Shown: positions 51,610 to 60,860 of the stretch, piece by piece | How positions within the stretch are numbered: position 1 is the first letter of the stretch | Layout: each line of letters begins with the position of its first letter | Origin: Ensifer aridi | GTDB lineage: Bacteria; Pseudomonadota; Alphaproteobacteria; Rhizobiales; Rhizobiaceae | Direction: 5' to 3' | Assembly: GCF_002078505.1 (NCBI RefSeq) | Contig: NZ_LUAV01000035.1 | Span: 1 to 64,000, forward strand | DNA length: 64,000 bases | The notes under the pieces: model-generated | The model's database searches: none | What the model saw: only the letters and a program-made list of their open reading frames with translations | What the model was told of the DNA's origin: nothing | Program-made: the position numbers and the translations under genes

Positions 51610-52602
51610 ATGGACGTCTTTTCTCCTAAAGCCGGATTTCTCGCGCTCGCCTCGGTCGCGGCGGTCGCCTCTAGCGTGGCTCTCGGTCCGGCGCACGCCG
51701 AGCTGCTCGCCCGCGTTCCCGCGGCGCGCGAAATGGCGGTCTGCGGCGACATCTTGTTCGTTGGAACCAAAGGATCCTCGGTCTATGCCGTGCCGCTGGC
51801 GGGCGGCCGCGCCCGCCGGGTTGCATCCGGATTTTCCGCTCCCAACGGTGTCGCATGCTCCCGCGGTCGTTTGTTCGTCGCGTCGAGGGACAGAATAACG
51901 GCGTTCGACATCGGGCCTCAGGGCGCTCTGAGCGGCAGGCGCGATATTCGCCGAGATTTGCCGAGTTCGGGAGCCCACAGTCTCCGCTATATCGCCGTCG
52001 GCCCCGATTCCCGCCTTTATGTCTCGTTGGGATCGCCTTGCAACATTTGCCAGCCACGCGGGCTGCAAGGCACGATCGTCCGCATGAACCAGGACGGGTC
52101 CGATCTTCGACGAGTGGCCTCCGGTGTGCGCAATTCGGTCGGCTTCGCCTGGCGCGGCGGCACAATGTTCTTTACCGATAACGGCGCCGACCGAATGGGC
52201 GACGACATCCCGCCGGACGAGTTGAACGCGCTTCGGCCGGGCGGCTTTTACGGCTTTCCCTATTTTGGAGGCCAAATCCGGCTCAAAGGGTTCGAAGACG
52301 CGACGCCGCCCGCGCGCCAGATTCCGCCCGTCTTCAACTTCCAGGCGCATGTCGCAGCGCTCGGAATCCATTTCTTCCGCAGCCTCGGCGGCGACGCCCT
52401 GGTCGCCGAGCACGGCAGTTGGGACAGATCTGTTCCGGTCGGCTACCAGGTCGTGCGGGTGCGCTTCCAGGGCGGCCGCCCGGTCTCGGCGACGACTTTC
52501 CTCAGAAACGTCGGCCGGCCGGTGGACGTCAAGGAAGCTCCGGACGGTTCCATCCTCGTATCCGACGACGCCGGAGGCGCGATTCACGTCTTCAGGCGGT
52601 GA
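51610..52602 (+). CDS. Exported six-bladed beta-propeller, sorbosone dehydrogenase-like
   Basis: This 330-residue protein begins with a Sec signal peptide (about residues 1-30, ending PAHAE) and continues as a soluble aldose/L-sorbosone dehydrogenase-like propeller. Strands such as APNGVACSRGRLFVA, SLRYIAVGPDSRLYVSLGSPC and RNSVGFAWRGGTMFFTDNGAD repeat the family pattern. The typical PQQ-dependent members oxidise sugars in the periplasm; the cofactor residues cannot be verified here. CGGAGGGCG precedes the ATG. It is transcribed alone or with DUF1989 (156 bases apart). Confidence 0.85.
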   Translation: MDVFSPKAGFLALASVAAVASSVALGPAHAELLARVPAAREMAVCGDILFVGTKGSSVYAVPLAGGRARRVASGFSAPNGVACSRGRLFVASRDRITAFDIGPQGALSGRRDIRRDLPSSGAHSLRYIAVGPDSRLYVSLGSPCNICQPRGLQGTIVRMNQDGSDLRRVASGVRNSVGFAWRGGTMFFTDNGADRMGDDIPPDELNALRPGGFYGFPYFGGQIRLKGFEDATPPARQIPPVFNFQAHVAALGIHFFRSLGGDALVAEHGSWDRSVPVGYQVVRVRFQGGRPVSATTFLRNVGRPVDVKEAPDGSILVSDDAGGAIHVFRR

Positions 52603-52743
52603 CGCTTCAGTTTGACGGCTTGGTTCTCCGCCATCCGTCTTGGTGGGAGCTTCCATTGTCGACCACCCATTTGATGGCTTCGTGCGATCGACGGTGGTCG
52701 CGGCGGTTGACTCAACTGCGATAGCGAGTATCCTGAGGCAAAT

Positions 52744-52754
52744 TGGTATGACCA
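52744..52754. promoter_or_regulatory. FadR-type GntR operator
   Basis: TGGT-ATG-ACCA matches the half-site pattern TNGTNNNACNA of the FadR branch of GntR regulators. It lies 37 bases before the regulator's start, so autoregulation is likely and, with readthrough, control of the downstream TRAP operon. Confidence 0.65.
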
Positions 52755-52790
52755 CTTGGCCACTTGGCCGCAGAAGCTCTATCGGGGAGC

Positions 52791-53537
52791 ATGATGTTTT
52801 CTGCCGTGGAATCGCGCCGCCTCTATCGTCAGGTGGCGGACCAGATGAGGGGGCTGATCGAACGGGGCGAGCTGGCGTCCGGTTCTCGGCTTCCGTCCGA
52901 GCGGGAACTCGCGCAGAAGCTCGGCGTCTCCCGTCCCACCATCAGGGAAGCGCTGATCGTGCTCGAGGTCGAGGGTTTCATCGATATCCGCATGGGATCC
53001 GGCATCTATGTCGCGACGCGCAAGGTTCCCGCGTCCGATACGCGGCCGGAGGATTTCGAAGGTCCGTTCGAATTGCTGCGGGCGCGGGCGGTGGTCGAGT
53101 GCGCCATTGCCGAGGAGGCGGCCCGGCTGGCGCGCCCCGAGCATATCGCCGTCATGGACGACAATCTCACGCGCATGGCGGCGGCACTCGAGGATCGCCG
53201 CCTGGCGCTCGCGCTCGACCGCGAGTTCCACGTCATTGTCGCGAGCATCATCGCCAATCAGACGCTGAACCGTTTCGTCGGCAGTATCCACGACATGCGC
53301 ATGACGCCTTATTTCGAGAAGCTCGCGAGCTATTTCGAAAACACGGAAACCTGGCGCGCCGCGATGGAAGAGCATCGCGTGATCCGCGACGCGATCGCCT
53401 CGGGTGATCCGCCAGCCGCACGCGCCGCTATGCGCGCGCATCTCGATCAATCTCAGCTTCGCCTCTCGGCAAGCTTCGAGGAGGAGTCGTCCGACCGCAC
53501 GATACCCGCCGCGTGGAGGCGCGTCGGAGGGAATTGA
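52791..53537 (+). CDS. FadR/UxuR-type GntR regulator of the hexonate operon
   Basis: This 248-residue protein has a winged helix (about residues 10-75; GSRLPSERELAQKLGVSRPTIREALIVLEVEG) and an FCD domain with metal-binding positions in DREFHVIVASIIANQ near 150 and EEHRVIRDAIASGD near 200. It resembles UxuR/ExuR-type sugar acid regulators. The ATG at 52791 or 52794 is the start; GGGGAG lies one or four bases before. A FadR-type operator is upstream. The binding-protein gene begins 81 bases after its stop, so it probably represses the TRAP/UxuA genes until an aldonate or uronate binds. Confidence 0.9.
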   Translation: MMFSAVESRRLYRQVADQMRGLIERGELASGSRLPSERELAQKLGVSRPTIREALIVLEVEGFIDIRMGSGIYVATRKVPASDTRPEDFEGPFELLRARAVVECAIAEEAARLARPEHIAVMDDNLTRMAAALEDRRLALALDREFHVIVASIIANQTLNRFVGSIHDMRMTPYFEKLASYFENTETWRAAMEEHRVIRDAIASGDPPAARAAMRAHLDQSQLRLSASFEEESSDRTIPAAWRRVGGN

Positions 53538-53617
53538 CGGGTGAAAGCGGGATTCGCGCCGAAAGCCGCGCATTTCCATAACCCGCTTTGAGCAATCACT
53601 TTGGGAGGAGAAGGAAG

Positions 53618-54592
53618 ATGAAGTTCAAACTGCTGACGCTACTCGGTGCAACCGCGACCATCCTGGCTTCGGCCTTCGCCGCCGAGGCGCAGACCGCGCT
53701 CAAATGGGCGCATGTCTACGAGACCTCGGAACCGTTCCATACCGAGTCCGTCTGGGCGGCGGAAGAGATCGGCAAGCGCACCGAGGGGCGTTACAAGATC
53801 GATGTCTTCCCGGCCTCGCAGCTCGGCAAGGAGGCGGATATCAACCAGGGTCTGAAGCTCGGCACGGTCGATATCATCATTTCCGGCTCGAGCTTCGCGG
53901 CGCGGGAATATGCACCGATCGGAGTGACCTATTTCCCCTACACGTTCCGCGACCCGGCCCATCTGATCGCCTATACCAAGAGCGATGTCTTCAAGCGACT
54001 GGCCGAGGGGTACGAGGCGGCTTCGGGTAACCATATCACCGCCGTCACCTACTACGGCACGCGCCACACCACATCGAACCGGCCGATCGCCAAATGTGCC
54101 GACATGCAGGGGCTGAAGATGCGCGTCCCGGATGTTCCGGCCTATCTCGCCATGCCGCGCGCCTGCGGCGCCAATACGACGCCGATCGCCTTCGCGGAGG
54201 TCTATCTCGCTCTCCAGAACGGCACGGTCGAGGCCCAGGAAAATCCGCTGACGACGATCGAGGCGAAGAAGTTCTTCGAGGTGCAGAAGCATATCGTGCT
54301 GACCGGCCATATTGTCGATCACCTGAACACGGTGGTGTCGAAGAATCTCTGGTCGCAGCTTTCCGATGCCGACAAGCAGATTTTCACCGAAGTGATGCAG
54401 CAGGCGGCGGAGCGGGCCACCAAGATCATCGAAGAGCGCGAGAAGAAGCTCGTCGAGACCTTCAAGGAGCGCGGCATCCAAGTGACGGAGGTCGACAAGG
54501 CGGACTTCCAGTCAAACGTGATGGAGAAGGTGTCGCTCGAAGACTTCGGCTACAAGAAGGAAGACTGGGAGGCAATCCGCGCCGTCAAGTGA
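53618..54592 (+). CDS. TRAP transporter solute-binding protein (DctP family)
   Basis: This 324-residue periplasmic protein has a Sec signal (about residues 1-25, ending AEAQ) and the DctP fold. ALKWAHVYETSEPFHT starts the mature part; the ligand Arg is in LKMRVPDVPAYLAM near 168 and the hinge sequence is in EAQENPLTTI near 208. These proteins bind carboxylates such as uronates, which fits UxuA downstream. GGGAGGAGAAGG precedes the ATG. A strong hairpin follows, which would favour high binding-protein levels compared with the membrane subunits. Confidence 0.94.
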   Translation: MKFKLLTLLGATATILASAFAAEAQTALKWAHVYETSEPFHTESVWAAEEIGKRTEGRYKIDVFPASQLGKEADINQGLKLGTVDIIISGSSFAAREYAPIGVTYFPYTFRDPAHLIAYTKSDVFKRLAEGYEAASGNHITAVTYYGTRHTTSNRPIAKCADMQGLKMRVPDVPAYLAMPRACGANTTPIAFAEVYLALQNGTVEAQENPLTTIEAKKFFEVQKHIVLTGHIVDHLNTVVSKNLWSQLSDADKQIFTEVMQQAAERATKIIEEREKKLVETFKERGIQVTEVDKADFQSNVMEKVSLEDFGYKKEDWEAIRAVK

Positions 54593-54599
54593 ATCGTAG

Positions 54600-54631
54600 A
54601 TGCCGGCGGCACGTAGAGCCGCCGGCATTTT
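54600..54631 (+). terminator. Intra-operon hairpin after the TRAP binding-protein gene
   Basis: An 11-base perfect stem (ATGCCGGCGGC with GCCGCCGGCAT, loop of seven) followed by TTT lies between dctP and dctQ. It probably stabilises or partly terminates the dctP transcript. Confidence 0.7.
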
Positions 54632-54646
54632 GTCCACCTTCGCCGG

Positions 54647-55228
54647 ATGAACGCCATGTCACAGGAAGTCCATTTGCAGACGACGCCGGAGGAAATCGCC
54701 CATTCCTTCGACGAGGCTCCGCCAGCCGCGGATATTTCGAGCTATGCCTTCGAGGATTGGGTGACGCTCGCCATTTTCTGGGTGATGACTGGCTGCGTAT
54801 TCCTGCAGTTCTTCACCCGCTACGTGCTCAACGACTCCTATGCCTGGACGGAGGAGATCGCCACCAATTGCCTGATCGGCGTGGTGTTCCTCGGTTCCGT
54901 CATGTGCGTCCGGGTTTCGCGGCACATCCAGGTCGACGTGCTCTATCATTATCTGCCAAGGCCCGCGGCGCGGGCCATGGCGATCTTTGTCGATCTCGTG
55001 CGCATCGGCTTCTTCGCCTATGCCTGCTGGTTGATGTGGCGCTATGTGGCGATCGTTGCGCATGAGCGCATGGTGACGGTCGATCTGCCGCGCAGCATCG
55101 TTTTCTACAGTGTGATGGCGGGCTTCGTACTGATGTTGGTCCGCTCCATTCAGGTCTTCATCGCCAATCAACGCCGCGGCTATTCGGTTCTCGAAAAGCC
55201 GGAGGAATTCCAGAAGGTCGAGGGCTGA
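54647..55228 (+). CDS. TRAP transporter small permease (DctQ family)
   Basis: This 193-residue protein has four hydrophobic helices (near residues 43-62, 78-98, 118-137 and 150-170) and the DctQ motif RYVLNDSYAWTEEIA near 62. It joins the large permease DctM and binding protein in a Na+-driven importer. ATG 54647 and ATG 54656 are both possible; the first gives the family length. The gene starts 16 bases after the hairpin, and DctM follows six bases after the stop. Confidence 0.92.
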   Translation: MNAMSQEVHLQTTPEEIAHSFDEAPPAADISSYAFEDWVTLAIFWVMTGCVFLQFFTRYVLNDSYAWTEEIATNCLIGVVFLGSVMCVRVSRHIQVDVLYHYLPRPAARAMAIFVDLVRIGFFAYACWLMWRYVAIVAHERMVTVDLPRSIVFYSVMAGFVLMLVRSIQVFIANQRRGYSVLEKPEEFQKVEG

Positions 55229-55233
55229 AACCT

Positions 55234-56640
55234 ATGCTGCTGCTCGTCGGATCGTTTCTTCTCCTCATGCTGGTAGGGGTTCCCGTCGCCGTCTCCATGG
55301 CCGTGGCATCTGTCCTCTATCTGGTCTTCTACAATGTCGCCCCCGACATTATCGCAGCACAGCGGATGATTGCCGGTGTCGAGAGTTTTCCGCTGCTTGC
55401 GGTGCCGTTCTTCATTCTCGCCGGCAATCTGATGAACTCCGCCGGCGTCACCGGCCGCATCTATGCCTTCGCGGTCGCGCTCGTCGGCTGGATGAAGGGG
55501 GGGCTCGCGCAGGTCAACATCATCGGTTCGGTAATCTTTTCCGGCATGTCGGGCACCGCGCTCGCTGACGCCGCCGGCATCGGCACGATCGAGATCAAGG
55601 CGATGAAGGATCACGGCTACCCGGTCGAGGCCGCCGTCGGCGTCACGGCCGCATCGGCGACGCTCGGGCCGATCTTTCCGCCATCGCTGCCCTTCGTCAT
55701 CTACGGCATGATGGCGAATGTCTCGATCGGCGCCCTGTTCATGGCCGGCATCGTGCCGGGCGTGGTGATGACGGTGCTGATGATGCTGACGGTGGCGATC
55801 TTCGCCTACAAGCGCGGCTGGGGCTCCGACACGCCATTCGAGATGAAGCGGATTTTGTCGGCATCGCTCGAGGTCGTCGTGGTGCTCGCCGTGCCGGTCT
55901 TCGTCTACCTTCTGATGTCGGCTGGCCTGTCGATGAATGTCGCTGTCGGCATCGCCCTCGTGGTGCTGCTCGCCCTCGACTGGTATTTCGACTTTTCCGC
56001 GGTCATGGCGCTGATGACCCCGGTGATCCTGATCGGCGGCATGACCATGGGCTGGTTCACACCGACGGAAGCCGCCGTCGCCGCGGTCCTGTGGTCGCTG
56101 TTCCTGGGACTGGTGCGCTATCGCACGATGACGATGGCGACGCTGACGCGGGCGACCTTCGATACGATCGAGACGACGGCTTCGGTGCTCTTCATCGTCA
56201 CGGCCGCGTCGATCTTCGCGTGGCTTTTGACCGTCAGCCAGGCCGCTCAGATGCTCTCCGGCGCGATCCTGACGATCACCGAAAACAAGTGGGTCTTCCT
56301 GATCCTTGTGAACCTCCTGATGCTCTTCGTCGGCTGCTTTCTCGATACAATCGCCGCGATCACCATCCTGGTGCCGATCCTCCTGCCACTATCGGCCCAG
56401 TTCGGCATCGACCCGGTTCACTTCGGCCTGATCATGACGCTCAACCTGATGATCGGTCTTTTGCATCCGCCGCTCGGCATGGTGCTCTTCGTGCTGTCGC
56501 GCGTCGCGAAGCTGTCGGTCGAACGGACGACCATGGCGATCCTGCCGTGGCTCCTGCCGCTCTTCATCGCACTCATCCTCATCACCTTCGTTCCCGCGAT
56601 CACCCTGTGGCTGCCGGGCGCGGTAGGGCTGATCCGCTGA
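55234..56640 (+). CDS. TRAP transporter large permease (DctM family)
   Basis: This 468-residue inner-membrane protein is DctM, with about 12 helices and the conserved ALAVPFFILAGNLMNSAGVT-type motif (LLAVPFFILAGNLMN near residue 50), the GSVIFSGMSGTALADAAGIGTIEI segment near 97 and the duplicated GCFLDTIAAITILVPI near 370. It moves the solute across the membrane driven by Na+. Its stop overlaps the ATG of the zinc dehydrogenase gene by one base (TGATG), so the operon continues downstream. Confidence 0.94.
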   Translation: MLLLVGSFLLLMLVGVPVAVSMAVASVLYLVFYNVAPDIIAAQRMIAGVESFPLLAVPFFILAGNLMNSAGVTGRIYAFAVALVGWMKGGLAQVNIIGSVIFSGMSGTALADAAGIGTIEIKAMKDHGYPVEAAVGVTAASATLGPIFPPSLPFVIYGMMANVSIGALFMAGIVPGVVMTVLMMLTVAIFAYKRGWGSDTPFEMKRILSASLEVVVVLAVPVFVYLLMSAGLSMNVAVGIALVVLLALDWYFDFSAVMALMTPVILIGGMTMGWFTPTEAAVAAVLWSLFLGLVRYRTMTMATLTRATFDTIETTASVLFIVTAASIFAWLLTVSQAAQMLSGAILTITENKWVFLILVNLLMLFVGCFLDTIAAITILVPILLPLSAQFGIDPVHFGLIMTLNLMIGLLHPPLGMVLFVLSRVAKLSVERTTMAILPWLLPLFIALILITFVPAITLWLPGAVGLIR

Positions 56641-57698
56641 TGTCACCGGCAACCATGCGCACGCGTCTCGCCCGACTCTATGGTCAACGCGATCTCAGGC
56701 TGGAAGCTCAGGACGTCGCGGAGCCCGGCGAAGGCGAGGTTCTCCTGAAGATGGCCGCCGCCGGGATCTGCGGCTCCGATCTTCACTATTACCAGGATGG
56801 CGGCTTCGGCCCCATTCGGGTGCGTGAGCCGATCATCCCGGGCCACGAGGCCTCGGGACATGTCGCCGCGCTCGGAGCCGGTGTCTCCGGCATTGCCGTC
56901 GGCGAGCTGGTCGCGGTCAATCCGAGCCAACCCTGCGGTAACTGCCGCTTTTGCGGCGAAAGGCTTCCCATCCACTGCCTGAACATGCAGTTCATGGGCA
57001 GCGCCATGCGCGTTCCTCACACGCAAGGCATGTTCCGCGACTGGCTCGTCGTGCCGGCGGGCCAGTGCTTCCCGGCGGGCACGTCGGTCAGCGCCGGGGA
57101 AGCGGCCTGCGCCGAACCGCTGGCAGTCTCGCTCCATGCCATCGCACGGGCAGGCGATCTCAAGGGCAGACAGGTGCTTGTCACCGGCGCCGGGCCGATC
57201 GGCGCTCTCGTCGTCGCGGCTGCCCGCCATGCCGGGGCCAAGACGATCGTGGTGTCCGATCTCGCCGATGCGGCGCTCGACCGGGCGCTGGCAATGGGCG
57301 CGACGCGCGTCGTGAACATCCGCCGCGATCCTGCGGGTCTAAGCGAGTACGAGGCCGAAAAGGGCCGGTTCGATGTCGCCTTCGAGTGCTCGGCGGCAGC
57401 GCCTGCATTGCGCAACGCGATCGCGGCGGTCAAGCCGCGCGGACTGATCGTGCAGATCGGGGTAACGGGCGACATCACCCTTCCGCTCAATGCGCTTGTC
57501 GGCAAGGAATTGCGCCTCGTCGGCTCGCAGCGCTTCGACAGCGAGTTCGCGCTTGCGGTCGAGCTCATCGCCCACCGCCGGATCGACGTCCGGCCGATCA
57601 TTTCCCATGCGTTTCCGGTCGATCAGGCAGTCACCGCCTTCGAGCAGGCCGGCGACCGCTCGGTTGCCTGCAAGGTGCAACTGACGTTTCTGCCTTAG
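56640..57698 (+). CDS. Zinc-dependent alcohol dehydrogenase of the L-idonate/L-gulonate dehydrogenase type
   Basis: This 352-residue MDR enzyme has the catalytic zinc ligands in AAAGICGSDLHYY near residue 40 and PGHEASGHVAALG near 65, the structural zinc Cys in CGNCRFCGERLPIHC near 100-114, and the coenzyme motif VTGAGPIGALV near 180. It is similar to L-idonate 5-dehydrogenase and could oxidise L-gulonate or D-mannonate to fructuronate. It is the fourth gene of the TRAP operon and is directly followed by UxuA, which fits a sugar-acid pathway. A TGATG overlap couples it to dctM. Confidence 0.9.
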   Translation: MSPATMRTRLARLYGQRDLRLEAQDVAEPGEGEVLLKMAAAGICGSDLHYYQDGGFGPIRVREPIIPGHEASGHVAALGAGVSGIAVGELVAVNPSQPCGNCRFCGERLPIHCLNMQFMGSAMRVPHTQGMFRDWLVVPAGQCFPAGTSVSAGEAACAEPLAVSLHAIARAGDLKGRQVLVTGAGPIGALVVAAARHAGAKTIVVSDLADAALDRALAMGATRVVNIRRDPAGLSEYEAEKGRFDVAFECSAAAPALRNAIAAVKPRGLIVQIGVTGDITLPLNALVGKELRLVGSQRFDSEFALAVELIAHRRIDVRPIISHAFPVDQAVTAFEQAGDRSVACKVQLTFLP

Positions 57699-57713
57699 AG
57701 GAGTTTGAGTTAC

Positions 57714-58925
57714 ATGCGACATACATGGCGATGGTTCGGACCGGTGGACCGGGTGAGCGTGCAGGATGCGGCTCAGGCCGGCGCGCAGGGCATCGTCAGC
57801 GCCCTCCATCACATCCCGACCGGGGCTGTCTGGCCAGTCGCGGAAATCGAAAAGCGGCAGCGGGAGGTCCGCGAGGGCGGCCTGGAATGGGAGGTGGTGG
57901 AAAGCGTTCCCGTATCCGAAAGCATCAAGACCCAGACAGGCCCCTGGCGCGAGCACCTCGCCAACTGGCAGGAGACGCTGCGCCGCCTGTCCGCCGCCGG
58001 CATCCGCACCGTCTGCTACAATTTCATGCCGGTCCTCGACTGGACACGCACCGACCTGCGCTGGACCGCCCGCCACGGCGCGAAAGCCATGCGCTTCGAC
58101 CGCATCGACTTCGCGGCTTTCGATCTCCATCTGCTGCAGCGGCCGGGCGCGCTTGACGACTATGACGAAGCGACGCGCGAACAGGCGGCGCGACGCTTTG
58201 GCGAGATGACGGAGGAGCGGCGGTTTGCGCTTTCCCGCAACATCGGCGCCGGGCTTCCGGGCTCGGCCGACGGCTACAGCCTGCCGCAGCTCCGCGAGCA
58301 CCTTCAGACCTATTCAGGGATCGGGCGCGAAAAGCTCCAGCGTCACCTCGTCGATTTCCTTTCCGAGGTGACGCCGGTCGCTGAACGGGTCGGCATCAAC
58401 ATCTGCGCCCATCCGGACGATCCGCCATGGGCGCTGCTCGGCCTGCCGCGCATTCTCTCGACGGCGGAAGACTATGCCTTCATGCTCAGCGAGGTCGATA
58501 GCCCCGCGAACGGCGTCACCTTCTGCACCGGCTCGCTCGGCGCCCTGGCGGCAAATGATCTGCCGGCCATGGCCCGCCAATTCGCCCCGCGCATCCACTT
58601 CGTCCATCTCCGCAATGTCCGCCGCGAGGAGGAGCGGACGCCTTGCTCCTTCTACGAGGACGAGCATCTGGAGGGGGGTACCGATATGGTGGCGGTGATC
58701 GCCGAGCTGCTCAAAGAGGAGCAGCGGCGCCGCGCCGAGGGCCGCGAGGACCACCAGATTCCGATGCGCCCGGATCACGGCCAGGAGATCCTCGACGATC
58801 TGACCCGCGGCGCACAGCCAGGCTATCCCGCGATCGGCCGCCTGAAGGGCCTGGCGGAACTGCGCGGCATCGAACGAGCGTTATCTCACCCGATCTATGG
58901 GCGGGTTTTGAGCAAACGTTCGTGA
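57714..58925 (+). CDS. uxuA: Mannonate dehydratase
   Basis: This 403-residue enzyme dehydrates D-mannonate to 2-keto-3-deoxy-D-gluconate. The TIM-barrel metal ligands are in ICAHPDDPPWALLGLPR near residue 227, VTFCTGSLGALAAND near 264, HFVHLRNVRREE near 293 and MRPDHGQ near 350. Length and N-terminus (RHTWRWFGPVDRVS) match UxuA. AGGAG lies 12 bases before ATG 57714; an in-frame TTG at 57705 is an unlikely start. With the TRAP carrier and dehydrogenase it forms a hexonate pathway. UxuB, KdgK and KdgA are not in the window. Confidence 0.95.
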   Translation: MRHTWRWFGPVDRVSVQDAAQAGAQGIVSALHHIPTGAVWPVAEIEKRQREVREGGLEWEVVESVPVSESIKTQTGPWREHLANWQETLRRLSAAGIRTVCYNFMPVLDWTRTDLRWTARHGAKAMRFDRIDFAAFDLHLLQRPGALDDYDEATREQAARRFGEMTEERRFALSRNIGAGLPGSADGYSLPQLREHLQTYSGIGREKLQRHLVDFLSEVTPVAERVGINICAHPDDPPWALLGLPRILSTAEDYAFMLSEVDSPANGVTFCTGSLGALAANDLPAMARQFAPRIHFVHLRNVRREEERTPCSFYEDEHLEGGTDMVAVIAELLKEEQRRRAEGREDHQIPMRPDHGQEILDDLTRGAQPGYPAIGRLKGLAELRGIERALSHPIYGRVLSKRS

Positions 58926-59302
58926 GTGTAGGAGGCCATTGCCGGACCTTCCACCGATTCGTTGTCGACCACTGAATGTTCGGCGATGAGCCGTGCCGTA
59001 CCACGGGTTGAGATAAACGGATCCCCCAGCCCTCGGTGTCACGAGCAGTCCCGGTTGCATAGCTTCAGGAAGCAGGGACAGGTCTGTTCCTCGCAGCTTC
59101 GATGACCCATGATCGGCCAGATTTCCGTGCAACGGTGTGGAAGGTTCTGCTCCTCGGAACCCCGAATCGCATGTTTCCTTAAACCGTAGCCGATTTAAGG
59201 GTAAAAACATGCAGCAATTCAAAGTGCTACAGCGACTTTGCGCGTCTGATAAGACGTCCGGCGCTGTAGGGCCGGGCGCGTTTGACGCGAGGAGGTTGAG
59301 AC
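58926..59302. other. Intergenic region with mosaic repeat
   Basis: The 377 bases contain no supportable gene. The right part is the family A repeat at 59170-59269; the left part shows no promoter or recognised element. The DUF445 promoter is not obvious. Confidence 0.5.
59170..59269 (+). repeat. Intergenic mosaic repeat family A, copy 3 (nearly intact)
   Basis: The 100-base element has the first hairpin (CATGTTTCCTTAAA.. with ..TTTAAGG..AAACATG, 59170-59211) and the second with CTACAGCG/CGCTGTAG outer arms, 59226-59269; the inner stem is imperfect (CGCGTCTGATAAGACG). It is near identical to copy 2 at 28350-28450 over CAGCAATTCAAAGTGCTACAGCGA (59212-59235). Confidence 0.8.
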
Positions 59303-60604
59303 ATGTCACCGGATCGTTCTCGCTCGTTGGACACTCTCGCCCCGTCGCCACAGCCGGGCGCCTTTCCGGCTGTCGCCGAGGACGGTTTGCGCCGTCGCCT
59401 CAGGCGCAATCGCACTCTGGCGACGTCGCTCCTCGTCGCCATGGGAGCGGTCTTCCTCGGTACCCACTTCGTTGCCGATCCCGGTTTCGGCGTGAGGCTG
59501 CTGCGTGCCACTGCCGAGGCGGGAATTGTCGGCGGGCTTGCCGACTGGTTCGCCGTCACCGCGCTCTTCCGCCACCCCCTCGGCCTGCCCATACCGCACA
59601 CGGCGATCATACCGAGCAGCCAGGAACGCATCGGTCAAACGCTCGGGCGCTTCCTGGAGCGGCATTTTCTCACCGAGGAGGTGCTCCTGCGGAAGCTGCG
59701 AAGCGCCAACGTGGCTGGGCGGTTCGCAACCTGGCTCGCGGCTCCGGCGACGGCGCCGGTCCTCGCCGAGGCTGTCGCTTCGGCACTGCCGCATGTCATC
59801 CGAACACTCGACAACAAGGACCTGCAGGAATTTGCCCGCCGGAGCCTCGGCGAGCAGGTGCGGCAGGCCGATATAGCGCCCGTGATAGGCCGCGCCATCC
59901 GTATCATGACGGCGAGCGGCGAGACGGATGTCCTGTTCGAGCGAGCCCTTGGCGTTGCCTCCGAATGGCTGGAGGAAAACCGCGAGCAGATCTTCCAGCT
60001 GGTTCGGGAACGTAGCCGCTGGTGGATTCCCCGGACCATCGACCGCAAGATCGCCGAGGCGATCGTCACCGGGGTGGCCGATCTTTTGAGCAAGCTGCGC
60101 GAACCCGACAGCGAGGTTCGGCTGAAATTCCGTGAGGCTCTCGCCCGGCTGATCGATGATCTGATCGACTCGCCGGAGCAGCGCGAGCAGATCAACGCCT
60201 TCAAGAACCGTATCCTCGAGCACCCGGAGGTGCATGCATGGGTGGCAGTGGTGTGGCGCAAGACCTCACGGGCAATGTTGGAAGACCTGTCGCAGCCGGC
60301 CTCGAAAGCGCGTATTGCGGTGGAGAGACTTTGCCTTCTGGTCGGCAGGGCATTGGCGACGGACGAAGCGATGTTGAAGCACATCGACTCGTTTATCGAG
60401 AAACTCGCCGTCTATCTGGTCTCCTGGCGTCACGAGATCGGCGCGTTCGTGGCGGAGGTAGTCAGAAGCTGGGACAGTCACACGCTCGTAGATCGCCTGG
60501 AACTCGTGGTCGGCAGTGACCTTCAATATATCCGCATGAACGGCACGGTGGTCGGCGCATTTGCCGGCTGTCTCATCTTCCTGGTTTCGCAGCTTTTCGG
60601 TTGA
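59303..60604 (+). CDS. DUF445 family membrane protein
   Basis: This 433-residue protein is of the DUF445 (YjiN-like) family. Hydrophobic segments lie near residues 44-64 and at the C-terminus (about 412-430), and the family motif ADWFAVTALFRHPLGLPIPHTAIIP is near 75-100 (with a Gly-Gly before it). A long amphipathic middle section carries most of the mass. GAGGAGG precedes the ATG. It appears to be monocistronic. The function of the family is unknown; the DUF5132 genes lie about 260 bases downstream on the same strand. Confidence 0.9.
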   Translation: MSPDRSRSLDTLAPSPQPGAFPAVAEDGLRRRLRRNRTLATSLLVAMGAVFLGTHFVADPGFGVRLLRATAEAGIVGGLADWFAVTALFRHPLGLPIPHTAIIPSSQERIGQTLGRFLERHFLTEEVLLRKLRSANVAGRFATWLAAPATAPVLAEAVASALPHVIRTLDNKDLQEFARRSLGEQVRQADIAPVIGRAIRIMTASGETDVLFERALGVASEWLEENREQIFQLVRERSRWWIPRTIDRKIAEAIVTGVADLLSKLREPDSEVRLKFREALARLIDDLIDSPEQREQINAFKNRILEHPEVHAWVAVVWRKTSRAMLEDLSQPASKARIAVERLCLLVGRALATDEAMLKHIDSFIEKLAVYLVSWRHEIGAFVAEVVRSWDSHTLVDRLELVVGSDLQYIRMNGTVVGAFAGCLIFLVSQLFG

Positions 60605-60860
60605 CTGCAGTCAAGTGGAGCCGCCCCGTTCCGCCGAACGCGCCGGTTGCGAGCGACATCTCTCCCCAGTCGCCGGCGGGGTCGATCATCTCAAGGCCCC
60701 TCTCTCTTGCCGAGACGTCGCCGCGGGCGCTGCAAGCAATGGCTGCATTCATGGCGCCGCAGCGATTGTGACGGTCTGATGACAAACTTGCGACAAGATT
60801 TTTATTCATCCTGTCAGCTCTCAGCAGAATGCTCCCAGACGTCCCCGAAAGGAGCGCGAC

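Noticed and set aside
59149..59174. GGAAC-N18-TT before the DUF445 gene as a stress promoter
   Set aside because: The TT is part of the repeat arm and lacks the preceding G; position is more than 120 bases from the gene.
58881..59351. A 156-residue frame on the - strand between uxuA and the DUF445 gene
   Set aside because: It runs across a repeat and into both neighbouring genes, with no motif or ribosome site.
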